64,000 bases of DNA, taken from Siphonodentalium dalli. Taxonomy: Eukaryota; Mollusca; Scaphopoda; Gadilida; Siphonodentaliidae. The translations under genes and the position numbers were made by a program. This document shows positions 58,980-64,000 of this stretch, piece after piece (within the stretch, counting starts at the first letter, position 1; each line of letters starts with the position of its first letter). The notes under the pieces are model-generated. The model ran no database searches, was not told the origin of the DNA, and saw only the letters and a program-made list of their open reading frames with translations. Where the stretch lies: positions 14,025,287 to 14,089,286 of the forward strand of contig CP136061.1 in assembly GCA_032622095.1 (NCBI GenBank), in the 5' to 3' direction.

Positions 58980-60865
58980 ATAGTCTCCTGATGTACATGT
59001 ATGTGTGATAGACTCTTGAACATCGATGATGACGGAGTATAATTTGCCAGTGTATTCACTGTGTATGAACGGAAGTGAACGCTGTATCGCCGTAATCGGA
59101 CATAAATAAAAGTCGCTCGCCTCAGCTTGACTACGGTACGTATATTTTCGTCTTTCCCTCCAATTGTGTAAAAATCCCAGCCCGGGTGCCAATCTGCCTC
59201 AATGTGGGGTATGTTCTGCTACATTTTCGTACTAATTCCGTTTCAGTGTCGTGTCTAGGTCTCTCGTAAATCAAGGTTAAACCTCCTATTTTCGTGCTAA
59301 AAACACGTCACGTTTGCGATCAAAAGCACATTTTTCAAACTATACGATATCTTATTTTATAACAAAGATATGTTTTGGATGCCTTAATATCCCATTGAAA
59401 GCTGTTTCCTGTGTTTTCTCGACATACGAGCCCGATTTCAAAGCGTGGTGCTCCAACATAATTGAACGCACGGTAAGATCTGACAAAAAAACACTGAAAG
59501 CACGGTATTGTTTTTATTATTTGTATTGAACTCACGGTAACATTTCGATTACACCCTTTTACGGCCGGTTAGCATCATATCGCACGTTTCTAACTTGATT
59601 TTCACATGCCACAAATGAACATTTTTATATTTCCACAGCCAATATTGCTACTTGTGCTAATAAAATGTTTTATTAAAACGGTCAAATGTCACAATCAAGA
59701 TATGAGCTTCATTAGATCATCCTACAAATAGTCCTTGAATGTCCAATGTTTGAGATTTCCCCTTGTGTGTTATCTTAACTTGCACTTTAACTATCATGAG
59801 TAACCATGAAAACCCCACACTCTTTTGTCAATGGTAGTCTTTTATATTTTAAAACTATAGATTCACTATAGTTTACAATGTGCTAGAATTTATCCAAAAT
59901 ACGACAAATAGTATCTTGTTTAGAGGAAATAAGTCATAGGATAGCATGTTCTAGAAAATAACACAATATAACACAATATAAACTATACATATACTAGTAT
60001 TTTATAAATGTAAAATATTACATTCGATCAAAGATGGTGGGATTCCAAGGTTACACTCGATGTACCACATAAGGGCGTATATTTAAAAAGCGCTTTATAA
60101 TTACAAAAGTTCCATATACTAGTAACATAAAAATACAGGGTTTTGTTTGAACATAATTGCCATGGCAGCGCACGAAAATATATAATTTAAACGAGTGGCC
60201 AAGCATAATTGTCCTTACCACGCACAGTTTGGACACGTCTGGTAATTTGTTAACAAACAGTACGATACATATATAAACTGGAGTCTGTCTGGACTATTTT
60301 GTGGAACAATATTTTGAATCTTCCGCTGACACAAATCAACCCATTGTATTGTATTGTATAAGAAGACGGAAGAAATGTTAATATTAGAAAGTAATTACCC
60401 ACCTAAAGCAGGTTGCGAAATGTTACCACTCAATCCCATTGGTCGACTATCGTTGTCTCCTTGCAACATCCATATCTCGTGTGGTAATTTCTAACTACTG
60501 TTATTATGCATAGGCCTATTATACACACTGACAGCTAACCCGAAACAATTACCCGTCAGTTATTCATGTCAGTCGACAATATGTTCTCTTGATATAGACT
60601 GTTTATGTATACGCGCAGGTATTTTATACATTTGAGGTAACATAATAGTTATGGCGCGATACGTTGGCCTCTCAATCCTCTACAAATAATTCCCTTACCT
60701 CAGCTATATACCTAATTAATTTTAAGAGTTAAATTGACCATCAATAATGTCTCCGTTGTCCGATTTCGGACTTGTATTTCTGTTTACACGCCATCATATC
60801 ACTTCTTATGGCTACATAACCCTGAACACAGCAATCCTTTCGTCATTATTTAATCTATGTATTCC
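58980..60865. other. No gene seen
   Basis: AT-rich sequence with short ORFs lacking domains. Confidence 0.4.
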
Positions 60866-60867
60866 AG

Positions 60868-61246
60868 AGATGGGTCCGGCTGATATGCAGACATGTGCCA
60901 TCAAATTGGCAACACATTTTGTCAAGCAATCTATAAGAAACCACGCAGGAGAAGAATTGGCAAAACAAATTAGCCACACAAATCCGGACTCCATAAATCG
61001 GTAGTTCGACAGTATGGTGTAACACCCGAAACGATTGAAAGAAAAGACAGGGAGATTGTGCCAGATCAATATACGAATTCCGTGAGGATTACCAACCGAT
61101 TACAAAACGATAACACATCAGTTCAGGGAAGTGCAGAATCCCTACTCAACCATGTAAACGACTGCGGTTTCAGTCAACACTCAAGACTACATGTTCCACG
61201 AGTGATGTTTGTGACCAGATCGCCACACATATACATGACTGGGCAG
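60868..61246 (+). pseudogene. Possible broken exon, faint vWA-like end
   Basis: Flanked by a good acceptor (ctatgtattccag) and donor (GGGCAG|GTAAAT). One frame is open from the acceptor to a stop at 61004 (MQTCAIKLATHFVKQSIRN region). Another is open from about 60985 to the donor and ends GSAESLLNHVND...HVPRVMFVTRSP, which faintly recalls the helix-strand of a von Willebrand factor A domain. One frameshift would be needed to join them. Function not claimed. Confidence 0.3.
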
Positions 61247-61249
61247 GTA

Positions 61250-62340
61250 AATTTGAACTGGTGTTACCACACCATCTTCATGTTGATCCACACTCGCACG
61301 TTCGTGTATCTTTAAATGTCTGCTCAAGCTCGTTTTATGTTTGGTAGTGAATGCAAAGTCGGGCTCCAGACACCATAACTTCGGTGTTGCGGGGGGAATC
61401 CGATCCAAGAAAAGGATTCGTCCATCTGAAATATAGAAATGGGGCGTATATATATAGATTCAGCGACACGTATAAATGTGGTCCACAAGAAGCATCGATC
61501 GGGAAGCAAGGGGAATGTCTACATAAAAGGGCACTTTATATGCATGTTATGGACTATAACCAATCGAATACACACACGCCAGTTTAATATACAGGTATAT
61601 AACTTAACAGCTCCCTGCAATTTTACATGGATTGCATGCATCAGTATGGTGACAAAAATGCAATCCGTGGCACCCCTCTCCCTCCCTAGACCAAGGTCAC
61701 ATGTTCCATCTGCATCCTGGTCCTGTTTAATGGCATGACCCTTCCCGTGAAATATAGGGAATATCCTATTTTGGTGTATGTATTTGTACTCTTTGGGATC
61801 CAATTGGTCGATTATACTCAACTCAAACCCAAAAAATCCGACCACCGTTTCGAATTTGATTGTCACCATTAAGTTATAATTTTTCAACTAGGCTAAATAA
61901 AAAATGCAAATATAGACTAAAAATTCAGTCGCTATATAATGCTGTGCATGTTTTTGCAAATATTTCATGTCACACTCTGAAATGAGCAGCCTTGAACATT
62001 GTTGTTTTTTATTTAGTTTAAACCACTTTTCTGTTTTACATAAATGGAACATATGTCTCATATTTTGAGGGTGAGCATATGTTGTTATAGTACTATATCA
62101 CGCAGTGGTCATAAAGGATCGTGAGTATTTCCTTCAAATTGATAGTTTGATATTTTTTGAAAGCGAATATTAAGACAGACTATCTGCAACATTAGCACGT
62201 GTGGGGAAATCAACCACATTTGTCAGTTTATAGTTATGTGGCGAAACATCATTATTTTGAAGTGCAGATTCGACCCTATATAGTTCAGGAATTCAGAGGC
62301 AAATTAATTGCCAGTTATCTCTGATGCCGACCAGTTCATT
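61250..62340. other. No gene seen
   Basis: Short overlapping ORFs on both strands without recognisable motifs. Confidence 0.4.
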
Positions 62341-62344
62341 TGTT

Positions 62345-62705
62345 CTCTAGAAAATCAGCACATTATCTGCTTATAATGGAATATGTTTTAGGTAGATAAT
62401 ATTCTTAGAATCGTTCACTTTTGAGTCGATTATGTGCTTAACAATAGAACATTTTAGTCACATTTTCGACTCATAATGAGTAGACTCTAAGCAGATTATG
62501 TGCGGACAATGACACAAATAAGCCAACTCACGACTTTATTCAGGTGTACGCTCTTTAACATTTGTTTTCATTATGGCCCGCGCCGTAAAGCTAAAAAAAC
62601 GGGTATGAGTCTATTGCCTGCTTATTTCAAAATCAAATAATCACATTATGTACCTGATTCATATTATAGGTCGATTATGTGCGTATTTCAGCGAGGATAA
62701 CTATG
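62345..62705. mobile_element. Dispersed repeat (copy 2), inverted relative to 28440-28810
   Basis: It contains AATCAGCACATTATCTGCTT, GCGGACAATGACACAAATAAG and GTGCGTATTTC in the order expected for the inverted copy. Confidence 0.65.
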
Positions 62706-62709
62706 TTGA

Positions 62710-64000
62710 CCAGGCGGATTTTGTCATAACTGACGTCCTGTGTATTATACTGAAATAAACATATCTGCATTATCCTAATACGTTTGCACTGAGCCATATG
62801 GGAAAGATTTACACCATTATAACAACAAAGTGTGATAACTCTATTAATTTGACGTGGAATTGATAAAACACATTATGCAACACTAATGCTTCATATTATA
62901 CTCGAAGGGCATCGCTGTATTCGCAGAACACTATCATAATGAAATAAGAAGGTATGGTTATGCTGCGGTGATGTCCCTAATCACCCCGGAGATCATATCT
63001 CATCTGATGGGCGTCTAATGACATTATAATTGGTGCTCCCAACAAGAAGAGTTATCCAAATCAATTACCGTCGTAATGTGTAACGATGAATGGATATGTC
63101 ATTCCGCCTGCAAGGAGAATGGATCATAATGGTGGCCTCGTCATCCCGAGTTATATATCATATGTTCCTAACATCAAATTTGAATTAATGGTAACTTCGT
63201 TGCTAATGGCATAGCTTGGAGAATATAAGAAAGTAATGCTTTAATCTCAGCCAATTTTCATGGGACGTGAGAAAACATATGTATGCACTATTTACAAACG
63301 AAAATGCTCCAGTGGTTTGTTCCAAATATTTAAAGATTCACATGCAAACAGTAAATACATATCCATAAATAAAACACACAATGAGAACCATCACACACAC
63401 GCAATACAGAAATAAAAACAGAAACGAATACTACAAATATATAATAAGATTCTGAGCAAAATAAGACGCTAAACTATCCAGTAAGTCTATAAATAAATGA
63501 ACGCATTCCATATATATATATACCTTATATACCGTGGCACCGATTGCGATAACACGTTAAATAATATAAATGTACTAGCGATGTACTAATATTCCGTAAA
63601 TGTTTACAATCGGCACAGAAAATGAGACGTTAAATAGAGGTATATTGCAACATGTTCGCTATGGTCGCTGCTCGTATAAACAGCTGATAAATATGATACG
63701 ATACCCTGCACTTTAAAAGAAAATTTAAAGAAAATTATTCAAAAATTCACAATTAGTTTATGTTCTACCAATATTTTTTCATTTGCCTTGTGTCGTATAT
63801 TATAAGTTACGGGACGCTTAGTGGTCGGATATGGTGTCATGTGAGGCGAAGTAAGATCAATATTAGGCGAGGCCGTTGATAGTAACATCGCTATACGGCC
63901 ACCAAGTGCTACTATAGGAGGATAAGACATTTACCGAAACAATCAGTAATCCAATTAATGCAATATATTCGATACAGTTATGCTTCTAGGCACAGTATTT
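62710..64000. other. No gene; diffuse dispersed repeat
   Basis: 62795-63060 is a diverged direct copy of 54955-55260. The remainder is AT-rich and unassigned. Confidence 0.4.

Overview
This window looks like an intron- and repeat-rich region of a marine invertebrate nuclear genome, most likely a mollusc or another lophotrochozoan. The grounds are spliced exons with GT-AG borders, several decayed non-LTR retrotransposons with lophotrochozoan-style C-termini, many short inverted-repeat DNA elements (MITEs), and extensive minisatellites. The species cannot be named from sequence alone. No bacterial operon, CRISPR array or rRNA gene is visible.

One host protein-coding gene can be assembled with confidence, on the + strand. 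Three coding exons (17700-17955, 39195-39578, 42971-43518) have good splice sites and matching phases. They give a 395-residue type II membrane protein with a GDS...DxxH (SGNH/PC-esterase-like) catalytic layout. Intron 1 is about 21.2 kb and is largely satellites and transposon debris. Intron 2 is about 3.4 kb and holds two MITEs.

Layout. 0-4 kb: tRNA-like SINE remnant and a minus-strand LINE broken by minisatellites. 4.2-5.9 kb: a tandem repeat of about 560 bp. 5.9-7.2 kb: an inverted pair of dispersed repeats. 8.1-9.2 kb: minisatellite with CCCGGG. 10.4-12.4 kb: MITE, palindrome-rich array, 590-bp TIR element. 14.3-16.3 kb: two-state minisatellite. 16.5-17.2 kb: foldback and piggyBac-like MITE, then exon 1. 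17.9-25 kb: three satellites (about 41 bp, 34 bp, 50 bp), each running out of a coding exon or an inverted-repeat element end. 26-33 kb: short tandem arrays, inverted dispersed repeats, a second palindrome-rich array. 36.6-38 kb: SINE head and LINE remnant. 38.7-43.5 kb: exons 2 and 3. 44.8-48.2 kb: paired MITEs and palindromic elements. 48.5-54.3 kb: a nearly complete but inactivated LINE on the minus strand, flanked by direct repeats of about 93 bp. 57-59 kb: a strand-switching 24-bp-type array. 60.9-61.2 kb: a possible broken exon. The rest shows no supportable gene.

The most interesting signals are: (1) the exon 1 coding minisatellite grades without a break into the intronic satellite, and the repeat unit supplies the splice donor; (2) a 54-bp segment of exon 3 is copied in inverted orientation just downstream of the stop, so the transcript could fold into a long hairpin covering coding sequence; (3) two other satellites start at the ends of inverted-repeat elements, so this locus may record several independent satellite births.
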